From assembly GCA_030427635.1 (NCBI GenBank), contig JAUIBA010000022.1, forward strand, positions 1-64,000: a stretch of 64,000 nucleotides of DNA, written 5' to 3'. The stretch's first letter is position 1; each line of letters begins with the position of its first letter. Of the stretch, positions 34,383-44,726 are shown piece by piece. The notes below the pieces were generated by a model. The model was given only the letters and a program-made list of their open reading frames with translations, was not told the DNA's origin and did not search any database. A program made the position numbers and the translations under genes. Source of the stretch: Bacteroidia bacterium (GTDB taxonomy: Bacteria; Bacteroidota; Bacteroidia; Chitinophagales; Chitinophagaceae).

Positions 34383-36002
34383 ATGAAGATAAGGTACGGA
34401 ATCCTGCCGGTATTGATAATGTGCTCCCATGCGGTTAGCGCACAGCGCGGCATGGATACTGTGCTCAAAGGTTCTACCATAGAAGTAACACAGCAGTACA
34501 AACCCAGAGTAAAACAGTCGCCCAAGCAGGAATGGAAACCACAGCTACCCCCTGCCGATACCACACACCGGCATGTTAGCTTTGATGTACCGCAGCAGAC
34601 ATTATATTACGCATACAGCTCTAAACCGCTGCGCCCATTGGCTCTGGGTAGAAACCTGCTGAACCGCCCCTACCCCAATTATCTAAAAGTAGGTGCAGGC
34701 AATCTGGGTACCATATATGCCGATGCCGGTATTGGTAGCTTTTACGGAAAAGATTACGAAACCGCCATTCATCTGCATCATATTTCCCAGAAAGGAAAAA
34801 TAGCCAATCAGCAAACATCACTCACTGGTATGGAAGCTGATGGATTTCTGCATAAGACCTCCGGCGACTGGCATGGCAATATAAATGTAGCACATGACCG
34901 CTACCGCTACTATGGTTATGACCATACCCTGTATAATTATGAAAAAGATGCTGTAAGCCAGGCCTACACACAAATAGGCGCTACAGTAGATATGAATAAT
35001 GGCAAAGACACATCGGCAGAGTTTGTCTATGCCCCATCGCTTACGCTCAACTGGTATGGAGCAAAGTATAACACCTCTGAAATAAGCAGCGACGTTGCCG
35101 TTCCGGTTACATACCGGGTAAATGAAAACCTGGGCATTCATCTGGGTATCAATGCAGCTATAGCCAGCTACAAGGCTGACACCCTCACCATTGCCAACAA
35201 CTATCTTACAGCCTCACCCGGAGTAACGCTGAACCTGAAAAATTTTGATGGTCATGCACTGGCTGGTGCAGGCTTTGGCAAAGGTGGTGATGTGTACTTC
35301 CTGCCCGATATAAAAATGGCATTCAGTTTCCCCGATATTTCCATGAAGCTGTCAGCAGGCTATTACTCCTCCCTGCGTCAGAATACCTACCGCCAACTGA
35401 CCATGGAAAATCCTTACATGCTGCCGCTTTATGATGTGCGCCAGACAAAAAAGGACGACCTTTTCCTGCATCTTAGCGGTGGTGGCGGAGAGCACTTCTC
35501 TTACGCTGTACGCGTAAGCTGGCTCAACTATAAAAATCTGGCTACCTATCTCAATGACTCCGGCGACAGAAAGACATTCTATATATCATATCAAAATGTA
35601 CAGGCCATAGCACCACAAATTTCGGCCCGCTATCATGAGGCAAATCACTGGTCGGCTGGTGTAAGCGCAGAGGTATATGCATTCTTTAACGGCAGCGATC
35701 AGTATGTATGGCACCAGCCCGGCACCCGTATCAATGCCGATGTTTCTGTCAATATAACCAGTAAGCTCACTACATCGGCCAACTTTTATTTTCTGGGAGG
35801 TATCCACGCCCGTGATGAAAACTTCAATAATATTACCCTCAATCCAGCCACTGATATAAGTCTGAGCGGAGAATATCTGGTCATTCCGCGCCTCTCCGTA
35901 TTCATGCAGATAAATAATCTTACCGCCACTAAGTACTACAGATGGTATGGCTATCAGGTATATGGATTCAACATATACGGAGGACTACGGTTGAAATTTT
36001 AA
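34383..36002 (+). CDS. Outer membrane beta-barrel protein
   Basis: A 539-residue protein with a signal peptide ending SAQRG (near residue 21). A stretch VTQQYKPRVKQSPKQEWKPQLPPAD follows, then alternating beta strands typical of TonB-receptor-like barrels lacking a plug, ending NIYGGLRLKF with a terminal Phe. It likely acts with the TPR protein and receptor upstream. In Bacteroidota such TPR-barrel pairs recur, but their cargo is not known. Confidence 0.82.
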   Translation: MKIRYGILPVLIMCSHAVSAQRGMDTVLKGSTIEVTQQYKPRVKQSPKQEWKPQLPPADTTHRHVSFDVPQQTLYYAYSSKPLRPLALGRNLLNRPYPNYLKVGAGNLGTIYADAGIGSFYGKDYETAIHLHHISQKGKIANQQTSLTGMEADGFLHKTSGDWHGNINVAHDRYRYYGYDHTLYNYEKDAVSQAYTQIGATVDMNNGKDTSAEFVYAPSLTLNWYGAKYNTSEISSDVAVPVTYRVNENLGIHLGINAAIASYKADTLTIANNYLTASPGVTLNLKNFDGHALAGAGFGKGGDVYFLPDIKMAFSFPDISMKLSAGYYSSLRQNTYRQLTMENPYMLPLYDVRQTKKDDLFLHLSGGGGEHFSYAVRVSWLNYKNLATYLNDSGDRKTFYISYQNVQAIAPQISARYHEANHWSAGVSAEVYAFFNGSDQYVWHQPGTRINADVSVNITSKLTTSANFYFLGGIHARDENFNNITLNPATDISLSGEYLVIPRLSVFMQINNLTATKYYRWYGYQVYGFNIYGGLRLKF

Positions 36003-36036
36003 ATAAAAAGAGTACTTTCATAGGGCATTTGTCACA

Positions 36037-36954
36037 ATGGATATAGCGAAGTATATCGGGTTATACCTGCTGAAAAATCAGTATTGTTACGTTCACGGTC
36101 TGGGCAATCTGGAACTGCGCAAAATACGCGCATCTCACGATGGCACTGCGCTTCAGGCCCCTTCATGGGAGGTAATTCTATCGCCCGGCGGCTCCATTGA
36201 CGACAGCTTTGCCAACTTCATTGCTACAAATGAGCAGATAAGCATCTCTAAAGCTGCCAATACACTGCGGGAGTATAGCACTCAAGCCAGGAAAGACCTT
36301 GCAGAGGGTAAGGAAATTTATATTCCTAATATCGGTAAGTTAATAGAGACCGCAGGCAAAATATCGTTTGTAACAGATGAGAAGTTTGCCTTTACACCTC
36401 CCGGCATACCGGTTGTGAAAAATAGCAAACAGCTGGAAGAGCAAAACTCCCGCCTGTCTCATAAACCATCCTACCCTCCTCCGGCCAGTGCCGACTCTAT
36501 CAACTGGCGTATGGTAATACTGGTAGCAGTATTCATCATCATACTGGGTGGTGGTGGCTTTTTTGCGTACAAATACATGAGTGAAAACAGCGCACCGCAG
36601 CCTGCCGTGGTAGAGACACCAGTGGTGCAGGATACGGTAGTGCCCGATATGACACCGGTTATTGACACAATGGAAGCACAGATAGACACCGTCGACTCTG
36701 CCGCAGCTATGGTTACAGACAGTACACTGGAAAATGATTTCAGGATTATAATTGGCAATTATCACACCCGGGAGCGTGCAGAAAAACGCGTCAGTACGCT
36801 TACCATTAATGGCAATAAAGTAGAAATGGTAGAGCAGGACTCTACTAACTATCTGGTGGTTACCACTATCTCCTGCCGCATAATGGATACTACCCGCGTT
36901 AAAGACTCTTTGAGACTGTGGTTTGGTTTCAAAGGTGTAGCCATCATTCAATAA
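36037..36954 (+). CDS. HU-domain / transmembrane / SPOR-domain protein
   Basis: A 305-residue protein with a cytoplasmic N-terminal HU-like (HU-CCDC81 type) DNA-binding fold at 1-125 (MDIAKYIGLYLLKNQYCYVHGLGNL, KEIYIPNIGKL). A linker leads to one transmembrane helix at about 158-180 (WRMVILVAVFIIILGGGGFFAY), then an acidic Thr/Val-rich spacer and a C-terminal SPOR domain at about 232-305. SPOR domains bind denuded septal peptidoglycan. The arrangement could tether DNA or a cytoplasmic partner to the division site, but this is inference. It follows the outer membrane barrel gene by 34 nt. Confidence 0.88.
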   Translation: MDIAKYIGLYLLKNQYCYVHGLGNLELRKIRASHDGTALQAPSWEVILSPGGSIDDSFANFIATNEQISISKAANTLREYSTQARKDLAEGKEIYIPNIGKLIETAGKISFVTDEKFAFTPPGIPVVKNSKQLEEQNSRLSHKPSYPPPASADSINWRMVILVAVFIIILGGGGFFAYKYMSENSAPQPAVVETPVVQDTVVPDMTPVIDTMEAQIDTVDSAAAMVTDSTLENDFRIIIGNYHTRERAEKRVSTLTINGNKVEMVEQDSTNYLVVTTISCRIMDTTRVKDSLRLWFGFKGVAIIQ

Positions 36955-36961
36955 CAGCTTT

Positions 36962-37633
36962 ATGAGCAGCACACCCATACGTGTAATCATAACCGGCACC
37001 ACCGGTATGGTGGGCGAAGGAGTACTGCATATGTGCCTGAACAATCCGGCTGTAGATGCGGTACTCATCATTAACCGCAAGGCATCCGGCATTACACATC
37101 CTAAGCTGAAAGAAGTAATACATAGTGACTTCTATGACCTCTCCCCCATTGAGTCGCAGCTCACGGGCTACAATGCATGCTTTTTCTGTCTGGGCATATC
37201 TTCCGTAGGCATAGGTAAGGAAGACTATTACAAAGTCACCTACACACTCACTATGCATGTGGCAGAAACGCTGAGCCGGCTCAATGAAGGAATGACATTT
37301 ACCTATGTATCCGGTGCCGGCACAGACAGTACAGAGCAGGGACGCAGCAACTGGGCACGGGTAAAAGGAAAAACAGAAAACGACCTCATGAAGTTGCCTT
37401 TTGCTCATTGTTATGCCTTTCGCCCCGGTTTTATAAAACCCATACCCGGCCTGAAACGTACACATTCATTTTATAAATACATCAACTGGTTATTCCCCGT
37501 TGGCCGTGCTATAACTCCCGGCAATTTCTGTACCATGCAGGAGCTGGGCCTGGCTATGATACATGTAGTGCAGCGGGGATATAATACCAGTGTCATAGAA
37601 GGGCGGGACATAATAGCTCTGGCCAGAGAATAA
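36962..37633 (+). CDS. NAD(P)-binding Rossmann protein (HTATIP2/epimerase-like)
   Basis: A 223-residue short atypical SDR. Its N-terminal cofactor motif is ITGTTGMVGEGVL (TGxxGxxG), followed by a substrate region with FTYVSGAGTDSTEQGRSNWARVKGKTE. An SxnK-like stretch replaces the classical YxxxK. Relatives are annotated epimerase or oxidoreductase HTATIP2-like, and the substrate is unknown. It starts 7 nt after the SPOR gene and ends 9 nt before gluQ, so it may be part of a longer + strand unit. Confidence 0.83.
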   Translation: MSSTPIRVIITGTTGMVGEGVLHMCLNNPAVDAVLIINRKASGITHPKLKEVIHSDFYDLSPIESQLTGYNACFFCLGISSVGIGKEDYYKVTYTLTMHVAETLSRLNEGMTFTYVSGAGTDSTEQGRSNWARVKGKTENDLMKLPFAHCYAFRPGFIKPIPGLKRTHSFYKYINWLFPVGRAITPGNFCTMQELGLAMIHVVQRGYNTSVIEGRDIIALARE

Positions 37634-37642
37634 TCATCTGTT

Positions 37643-38533
37643 TTGCAGCAAGCATTCCTGAAAACGAGAATAGCCCCTACGCCCAGTGGGTACCTCCATA
37701 TGGGCAATGTATTGTCCTTTGCCATTACCGCCAGTCTTGCCGCCCGCACAGGAGCATCTATCCACCTCCGTATAGATGATATGGACCAGGACCGCGTGCG
37801 CAGGGAGTATGTGCAGGACATTTTTGACACCCTTACCTTTCTCCAAATACCATGGCAGGAAGGGCCGCGCAACTATGAGGACTATGAAGCAAACTGGTCT
37901 CAGCTGCACAGACTCCCATTATACAATCAGGCTTTGCAGCAGCTGTGGGACAGTGGTCAGGTATATGCATGCACCTGTAGCCGCAGCCAGATACTGGCTG
38001 CACACCCCGATGGTATATATACAGGTGCCTGCCGTCATAAAAACCTTCCTCCCGATACGCCTGATGCCTGCTGGCGGCTGCGTACAAAGCCAGAAGCTGA
38101 AGTAATCATGACCACACTGGCAGGAACCGAGCGACACACACTACCCGCCGATATGACCGATTTCATTGTGCGGAAAAAAGATGGCCTGCCTGCCTACCAG
38201 CTTTCATCAGTTGTGGATGATACCCATTATGGCATTGACTTCATTGTCAGGGGGGCAGACCTGCTCCATTCTACTATTGCACAGCTATACCTGGCACATA
38301 TCCTGGGAAATACTACATTCTCCGGAACTACCTTTTTCCATCATCCGCTGGCTACCGATGCTACAGGTAGGAAGCTTTCCAAATCGGCAGGAGATACTTC
38401 CATACAACACCTGCGCAGTGTACATAATACTGCTGAAAGTGTTTACACTGCTATAGGCCAGAGTATAGGTCTCACAGCCCATGCTACCAGTTATGAGCAG
38501 CTGGCTGACCCCTGGTTACCGGCATTGAGTTAA
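37643..38533 (+). CDS. gluQ: Glutamyl-Q tRNA(Asp) synthetase (GluRS-like)
   Basis: A 296-residue class I aminoacyl-tRNA synthetase paralogue that lacks the anticodon-binding domain. The HIGH-like box is TPSGYLHMGN (13-22) and the KMSKS box is GRKLSKSAG. The zinc site of GluQ enzymes is seen as YACTC then YTGAC. GluQ-RS attaches glutamate to queuosine of tRNA-Asp. The start must be TTG at 37643: upstream in frame a stop occurs at 37631 and no ATG precedes the HIGH box. It closely follows the SDR gene. Confidence 0.9.
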   Translation: MQQAFLKTRIAPTPSGYLHMGNVLSFAITASLAARTGASIHLRIDDMDQDRVRREYVQDIFDTLTFLQIPWQEGPRNYEDYEANWSQLHRLPLYNQALQQLWDSGQVYACTCSRSQILAAHPDGIYTGACRHKNLPPDTPDACWRLRTKPEAEVIMTTLAGTERHTLPADMTDFIVRKKDGLPAYQLSSVVDDTHYGIDFIVRGADLLHSTIAQLYLAHILGNTTFSGTTFFHHPLATDATGRKLSKSAGDTSIQHLRSVHNTAESVYTAIGQSIGLTAHATSYEQLADPWLPALS

Positions 38534-38629
38534 TCCTCCCGGAGCCATAGTTGTGGAAAACTTATCGGCTCCCCTCCCCGCCTATTTCGTTACTTTGTAA
38601 TGCGCAGATAGAGTGTTGCCGTCATTACA

Positions 38630-41600
38630 ATGAAGTTTTCCCACTTACACAATCATACTCAGTTTTCCCTGCTGGACGGGGCTTCCAATATTTCACGCCT
38701 TTACGATAAAGCACGTAAGGATGGTATGCCCGCTATGGCCATTACCGACCATGGCAACATGTTTGGCGTATTTGAATTTGTAGCCGAGGCATGGAAGAAA
38801 AAGAAAGTAGTAGGTACTACCCCCGATGGTAAAAACATAGAGGAACCTGAGGTGAAACCAGTAGTGGGTTGTGAATTTTACCTTGTTGCAGACAGGCACA
38901 AGCGCCAGTTTTCCAAAGACGACAAAGACCAGCGCTGCCACCAGCTGCTGCTGGCTAAAGATGAGATAGGCTATAAAAACCTGGTGAAGCTATGCTCCCT
39001 GGGCTATATGGAAGGCCTCTATGGCAAGTACCCCCGTATAGATAAGGAGCTGATACTGAAATACCATGAAGGCCTCATAGCTACTACCTGCTGTCTGGCT
39101 GCAGATGTACCCCGTACTATACTGCGCAAGGGCGAGGAAGAAGGTGAAAAAGCGTTCAAATGGTGGCTGGATATATTTGGCGACGACTATTATGTAGAGC
39201 TGCAAAGGCACGAAATACCAGACCAGATAAAAGTAAACGAAGTGCTGGTGCGTCTGGCCCGTAAGTACAATGTACCTATCATAGCCAGTAACGACAGCCA
39301 CTACGTAGACCAGAGCGACTATAATGCGCACGACATATTACTCTGTATCAACACCGGAGAAAAGCAAAGCACGCCTAAGTTCAAAGATGGTGGCGATGAT
39401 GAAGTGCCGATGAAGGATGCCCGCTTTGCATTCTATAATGACCAGTTCTTTTTCAAGAACACACAGCAGATGACCCAGCTCTTCAGCGATTTGCCGGAGG
39501 CTATTGACAATACCAATCTGGTACTGGACAAGATAAAGCCGCTGAAGCTGGAAAGAGACATACTCCTCCCCCACTTTAAAGTACCGCCAGAGTTTCATGA
39601 CGATCAGGATGCTTTCCTGGAGCATCTTACCTGGGAAGGTGCTAAGGAGCGCTATGTAGAAATAACACAGGAAGTAGAAGAGCGGTTAAAGTTCGAGCTG
39701 TTCACCATACGCACAATGGGATTTGCGGGTTACTTCCTTATTGTGAGCGACTTTATCAAAGCAGGGCGCGACCTTGGTGTATTCATAGGTCCGGGGCGTG
39801 GTTCGGCCGCAGGCTCTGCAGTTGCTTACTGTATAGGTATTACCAACATAGACCCCATCAAATACAAGCTGCTGTTCGAGAGGTTCCTGAACCCCGACCG
39901 TAAGAGCATGCCGGATATTGATACCGACTTTGACGACGTAGGCCGCCAAAAGGTGATAGACTATGTGGTAGATAAATACGGCAAAAATCAGGTAGCCCAC
40001 ATTGTTACCTATGGTACCATGGCTGCCAAAAGCAGCATCAAGGATGTAGCGCGGGTTATGGACCTGCCCCTGCCGGAAAGTAACGCACTGGCCAAGCTGG
40101 TACCTGAAAAACCAGGCATATCGCTGAAGCGGGTACTCCATGCCGATATAGATGGGGACAAAGGACTGAAGAATAAAGAAGGCCTGGCTGCCGAAGACCT
40201 GGAACTGGTAGGCAAGCTGCGAGAGATATACAATACAGATGGCACACTGCACAGTGATGTACTGCATGCGGCAGAAACACTGGAAGGTTCGGTACGTAAT
40301 ACCGGCATACATGCCGCCGGTATCATCATTGCCCCCAAAGACCTCTCTGAGCTGCTGCCCGTATGTACCACTAAAGATGTGGACCTGCTCATCACACAGT
40401 TTGAAGGAAATGTGATTGAGAATGCGGGTGTTATCAAGATGGACTTTCTGGGTCTCAAGACCCTTACCATACTTAAAGATGCTCTCGCACTCATAAAACG
40501 AAACTATAACGTCACTATAGACCTGGATACACTGCCACTGGACGATGTTACAACCTACGAGCTGTATCAGCGTGGCGAAACGAACGGTACATTCCAGTTT
40601 GAAAGTCCGGGGATGCAGAAGCACCTCATCAGCCTGAAGCCGGATAAGTTTGACGACCTTATAGCCATGAACGCCCTGTACCGACCGGGGCCACTGGAAT
40701 ATATACCTTCCTACATCAGCCGTAAGCATGGCAAGGAGCCAATAGCTTATGACCTGCCGGAAATGGAGGAATACCTCGGCGATACTTATGGTATCACCGT
40801 GTATCAGGAACAGGTGATGCTGCTGTCCCAGAGCCTAGCCGGCTTTACCAAAGGCGATGCCGACGTACTGCGTAAGGCAATGGGTAAAAAGCAGAAGGCT
40901 GTACTGGACAAAATGAAAGGCCAGTTCATAGATGGAGCGCAGAAGAAGGGACATCCCGAAGACAAGCTCCAGAAAATATGGACCGACTGGGAAGCATTTG
41001 CACAATATGCATTCAATAAATCGCACTCTACCTGCTATGCACTGGTAGCCTATCAGACCGCCTACCTGAAAGCCCACTACCCTGCCGAGTACATGGCCGC
41101 GGTACTGAACAACCAGGGCAATATAGACAAGATAAAGTTCTACATGGAGGAGTGCCAGCGTATGGGGCTGGAAGTGTTGGGTCCTGATGTAAACGAAAGT
41201 CTGAAAGGTTTTGCCGTTGCCAAGGAGAATGTTATCCGTTTTGGCCTCAATGCTATAAAGGGTGTAGGTGAGGCTGCCGTAGAAGATATAGTGAGCGACC
41301 GCGAAGTAAATGGTCCTTATAATGATGTTTTTGACTTTATAAAGCGGGTAAACCAGCGCACTGTAAACAAGAAGTCTATGGAAAGCCTGGTGCTGGCCGG
41401 CGCTCTGGATTGCTTTACAGAGATGCACAGAGCACAGTATTTCTATGCCCCGGTCATAGACCCCGTTACAGGTCTGGAAAGGCTCATGCGCTTTGGCAAC
41501 CAGGTACAGGCCGCTTCCAACATGGCAGTAAACAGCCTTTTTGGAGAGGAAACCATGGCCGAAGTAAAGCCACCCAACATACCGGAATGTGATAAATGGG

Positions 41601-42247
41601 GACTGCCAGAGCTACTGGACCGTGAAAAAGAAGTAGTAGGCATATATCTGAGTGCACATCCGCTGGATGGTTACAAATTTGAAATGACCAACTATGGCAT
41701 GACCCCTATCTCTGAGCTGGAAAAGCTCAGAGGACGTAGTGTGCGCATAGCTGGTTATGTAACCGATGCCGGACATATGACCACCAAAAAGGGCAGTAAG
41801 TTCGGCAAAATGATACTCAATGACTACTCCGGCAATCTGGAGATTGTACTGTGGACCAACAACTATGTAACATTTGGCAACTATCTCGTAAATGGTCAGA
41901 AACTCGTAATAACAGGTGCATATGATGAAAACCGCTTCCGACCGGGCGTTATGGAGTTTCAGATACAGAGTATGATGCTGCTGGATGAGGTACGTAAAAC
42001 CATGACCAAAAAGATACACCTGGCTATACCACTACATAAGCTCAGTGCTGAGTTTGCAGGTTTTATGGAAGACAACGCCCGCAAAAATCCTGGCAGTACT
42101 GAACTCGTGATAAGCGTAAAAGACCTGGAAACAGATATGATGATAAGGCTCCGTACACAAAACCGTAAAATACTGGTGAGCGATGAACTTATCACCTGGC
42201 TTACAGAGCATGAAGATGAAATTAGCTACTCAATAGAAAAGATATAA
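38630..42247 (+). CDS. dnaE: DNA polymerase III subunit alpha
   Basis: A 1205-residue replicative polymerase. An N-terminal PHP domain begins HLHNHTQFSLLDGA with TDHGNM. The palm and finger domains include GPGRGSAAGS and the catalytic MPDIDTDFDD. A helix-hairpin-helix/little-finger region and an OB domain near residues 1010-1110 (RSVRIAGYVTDAG) follow. The length matches DnaE of Bacteroidota. It copies both strands at the fork with clamp and clamp loader. It stands alone 96 nt after gluQ. Confidence 0.97.
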   Translation: MKFSHLHNHTQFSLLDGASNISRLYDKARKDGMPAMAITDHGNMFGVFEFVAEAWKKKKVVGTTPDGKNIEEPEVKPVVGCEFYLVADRHKRQFSKDDKDQRCHQLLLAKDEIGYKNLVKLCSLGYMEGLYGKYPRIDKELILKYHEGLIATTCCLAADVPRTILRKGEEEGEKAFKWWLDIFGDDYYVELQRHEIPDQIKVNEVLVRLARKYNVPIIASNDSHYVDQSDYNAHDILLCINTGEKQSTPKFKDGGDDEVPMKDARFAFYNDQFFFKNTQQMTQLFSDLPEAIDNTNLVLDKIKPLKLERDILLPHFKVPPEFHDDQDAFLEHLTWEGAKERYVEITQEVEERLKFELFTIRTMGFAGYFLIVSDFIKAGRDLGVFIGPGRGSAAGSAVAYCIGITNIDPIKYKLLFERFLNPDRKSMPDIDTDFDDVGRQKVIDYVVDKYGKNQVAHIVTYGTMAAKSSIKDVARVMDLPLPESNALAKLVPEKPGISLKRVLHADIDGDKGLKNKEGLAAEDLELVGKLREIYNTDGTLHSDVLHAAETLEGSVRNTGIHAAGIIIAPKDLSELLPVCTTKDVDLLITQFEGNVIENAGVIKMDFLGLKTLTILKDALALIKRNYNVTIDLDTLPLDDVTTYELYQRGETNGTFQFESPGMQKHLISLKPDKFDDLIAMNALYRPGPLEYIPSYISRKHGKEPIAYDLPEMEEYLGDTYGITVYQEQVMLLSQSLAGFTKGDADVLRKAMGKKQKAVLDKMKGQFIDGAQKKGHPEDKLQKIWTDWEAFAQYAFNKSHSTCYALVAYQTAYLKAHYPAEYMAAVLNNQGNIDKIKFYMEECQRMGLEVLGPDVNESLKGFAVAKENVIRFGLNAIKGVGEAAVEDIVSDREVNGPYNDVFDFIKRVNQRTVNKKSMESLVLAGALDCFTEMHRAQYFYAPVIDPVTGLERLMRFGNQVQAASNMAVNSLFGEETMAEVKPPNIPECDKWGLPELLDREKEVVGIYLSAHPLDGYKFEMTNYGMTPISELEKLRGRSVRIAGYVTDAGHMTTKKGSKFGKMILNDYSGNLEIVLWTNNYVTFGNYLVNGQKLVITGAYDENRFRPGVMEFQIQSMMLLDEVRKTMTKKIHLAIPLHKLSAEFAGFMEDNARKNPGSTELVISVKDLETDMMIRLRTQNRKILVSDELITWLTEHEDEISYSIEKI

Positions 42248-42269
42248 CCTGGAGTCTCTGAGGCAAGTA

Positions 42270-44726
42270 TTATTTCCGGAGTTGAAACCGACGTCTTTTG
42301 CGTGTTTCTTTACGCTCTTCGGCGGGCTTCCTGTTCCATTTTATTTTTGTCTTGCCATGCGCATCACTTACTGCTTTCAGGTGCAGTACCACACCTTTCA
42401 TACTCCTGGCCCTGCGCTCCTCTATATCAGGCAGGTACTCATCTCTGCGTGGATTACGAAGGGGTAATTCTATGTCTATATCCGTACCCACGGGCCCCAC
42501 CGCATATATCCCCTTTACATGCATATTAAATGCACTGGACTCTATAAACATGGGGTGTATCTCTATTTTGTCGCCCCGTATTGTAAACCGGCCATCTATA
42601 TCCCGAAACCATATGCTATCAGGCCTCCTTCTACGAAATATCAATCCTCCTATATGGCGAAATGGCTCAAAGTTCACCAGAGATCCATGCTCTAATCTGA
42701 AATCTGCATTACCGTCAATAGTATGTGGCATAAGATGACCATCGGCCATTATAGCGCCGGATACGGCTACATTCGTTGTCAACGTACCTGCTACATTCCT
42801 GTCTGTAACAGCACTCTGACCAAAGTTTTCAAATGCAGTAAAAAACTGCTGCACATTTACATGGTCTGCCATTGCCCTCAGCCGGTAAGTACTCCTTTGC
42901 TCCCCCTGCCTCATGAGTGCACTCAGCTTCAGCTTTCCTCCGGCATGACCTAAACTCAGGTTTTCTAGTGCTATATCTGTTCCTTCCATCAGCAGGTCGC
43001 CCCTCAGGTTATTCCCGATAAAATGTTTGTATGAGATACTATCAATATCCACTTTCATACGCACTGTACCTGCATCCAGAAATGTACCCATACGGGATAT
43101 AAACCGGCCTAAAGCAGTACTGTCATCAGTTATACCGGCTGCTTTCCGGGGCATTAAAACCGGTACAAAGTCATTCAGGTTTACAGCCTGCCCCGATAGT
43201 TTCAAATCCCACAATATTTTCTCAGGAGCAGTATAATAAAGGTTCAGGAGATTAAGTAACCGTCCCTCCATACGAAGCACGGTTGTGCCCCGTTGCAGCC
43301 GCACACTGTCTATGGACAACTCACTGTCATGAAACCTCAGAGTGGCGTTACTGTGAGAAAAACCAAGCCCACGTGGCAGATAGGTAAAACCCGCATCCCG
43401 CACCTGCATGTAGCCATACAGATATGGCTGTGTAGTATCTGCACCAAACACGCCTCCCTTATACAGTACATTTACATCGGCCTGTCCTCCGTCAAACCGG
43501 AACGCAGTTCGCCCTGTAATCGCATTCAGACTGGAAATATCGAAATGAGATGTGAACCGCCCCTGCAATACCGGTTTTGATATATTGGTAATGCTTACGG
43601 TATCTGCCCTGAACGGTATCTGCTGCCAGGTCCCCCTTAGTCCTTTCAGCTCTATAACTGCATTATCATCCCTGTACCCGGCACCGGCTACGCGCTCGTT
43701 ATTATACAAACCGGTAAAACTGCAATGCGCTACAGGACCTGCCGGTGTAATAAATGTATTATCCTTTACCTGCCATGCCACAGTTACATATGGTGTGTCC
43801 CTGTATTGTACATGCCCCTTCAGTACTGCCTGCACATCTATAGCATCCTTAAAGTCAAACTTTCCAATCTTTGAAGTAATAGTGAATGATAACAATGACA
43901 ACGCATTTTTATAGCGTATCCCCGGCGCCCTGATATCCAGGATAAAACTTACCGGCTCATCCCTCATAAGAAAAGTTGCTCCCACCTCTACTACATCTTT
44001 ATCCAGCATTAGCCTACCAGGTAGTACTGTTATTGTCTGTGCATCCCTTTTGTAGCGCACTTTTAAGCGGGTTCGCAGCATTTTATCCTTGAGAAAACTA
44101 CCCCTGCCGGTATGAAACATCATATTGTGCACCTTCGCAGTTAACCGTACATCTGCCCCCCACCCGGTAGCATACTGTGCCATAGTAGCATTCATGCGCC
44201 CTATCCCAAACTGGAACAGCTTCAGTTTTTCCTTATTATCTATTATTACAGCCACATGTTTAAACCCTACCTTATCTATATGAGGTAAAGGCTTATTATC
44301 ACTGTCGGTATCATGTTGCTGCCGTCTGAAAAGGTACGTATTGCTATAGCCTGTAGTATCAGTGTAAAGATATATTGCACCTGAGTCCACAAGTATCCTG
44401 CGTATCTGAGGCTTACCGGAAATAAGAGATACAATATTGAATGAAACATAAACATGCCTCGCACGCAGCAGGTCATGTTGGTGATTTTCCCACATACTAT
44501 CGCGCACCGTCACATCGCGCATATCCAGCGATACATGTGGGAAATCATGAAAAAAATCAGTTGCTGTCTTCCTTACAGATAAATTCCCTCCTATACTTTC
44601 CGCCAGCTGCTCAGTGACATACCTGAATACTTGCTCACTGTTTTTATGCACGTATAAGATGATACCGGTAATCAATACAAGTACCAGCGCTGTAAAAACA
44701 CCTGCAACCTTCAGAATTGTTTTCAT
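42270..44726 (-). CDS. AsmA-like inner membrane-anchored protein
   Basis: An 818-residue protein with one N-terminal transmembrane helix (MKTILKVAGVFTALVLVLITGIILYV). A long beta-rich region follows with the AsmA/AsmA_2-type C-terminal domain (about 560-780). It ends in a strikingly basic tail (KRRRFQLRK). AsmA-like proteins are thought to transport lipids between membranes as elongated beta-groove bridges. The ATG at 44726 is chosen; ATG 44735 is equally possible. It ends 22 nt from the convergent dnaE stop. Confidence 0.8.
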   Translation of the reverse strand: MKTILKVAGVFTALVLVLITGIILYVHKNSEQVFRYVTEQLAESIGGNLSVRKTATDFFHDFPHVSLDMRDVTVRDSMWENHQHDLLRARHVYVSFNIVSLISGKPQIRRILVDSGAIYLYTDTTGYSNTYLFRRQQHDTDSDNKPLPHIDKVGFKHVAVIIDNKEKLKLFQFGIGRMNATMAQYATGWGADVRLTAKVHNMMFHTGRGSFLKDKMLRTRLKVRYKRDAQTITVLPGRLMLDKDVVEVGATFLMRDEPVSFILDIRAPGIRYKNALSLLSFTITSKIGKFDFKDAIDVQAVLKGHVQYRDTPYVTVAWQVKDNTFITPAGPVAHCSFTGLYNNERVAGAGYRDDNAVIELKGLRGTWQQIPFRADTVSITNISKPVLQGRFTSHFDISSLNAITGRTAFRFDGGQADVNVLYKGGVFGADTTQPYLYGYMQVRDAGFTYLPRGLGFSHSNATLRFHDSELSIDSVRLQRGTTVLRMEGRLLNLLNLYYTAPEKILWDLKLSGQAVNLNDFVPVLMPRKAAGITDDSTALGRFISRMGTFLDAGTVRMKVDIDSISYKHFIGNNLRGDLLMEGTDIALENLSLGHAGGKLKLSALMRQGEQRSTYRLRAMADHVNVQQFFTAFENFGQSAVTDRNVAGTLTTNVAVSGAIMADGHLMPHTIDGNADFRLEHGSLVNFEPFRHIGGLIFRRRRPDSIWFRDIDGRFTIRGDKIEIHPMFIESSAFNMHVKGIYAVGPVGTDIDIELPLRNPRRDEYLPDIEERRARSMKGVVLHLKAVSDAHGKTKIKWNRKPAEERKETRKRRRFQLRK

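Noticed and set aside
39686-40729. 347-codon open frame on the minus strand inside dnaE
   Set aside because: It lies antisense to strongly conserved polymerase sequence, has no recognisable protein features and is explained by codon bias of the sense gene.
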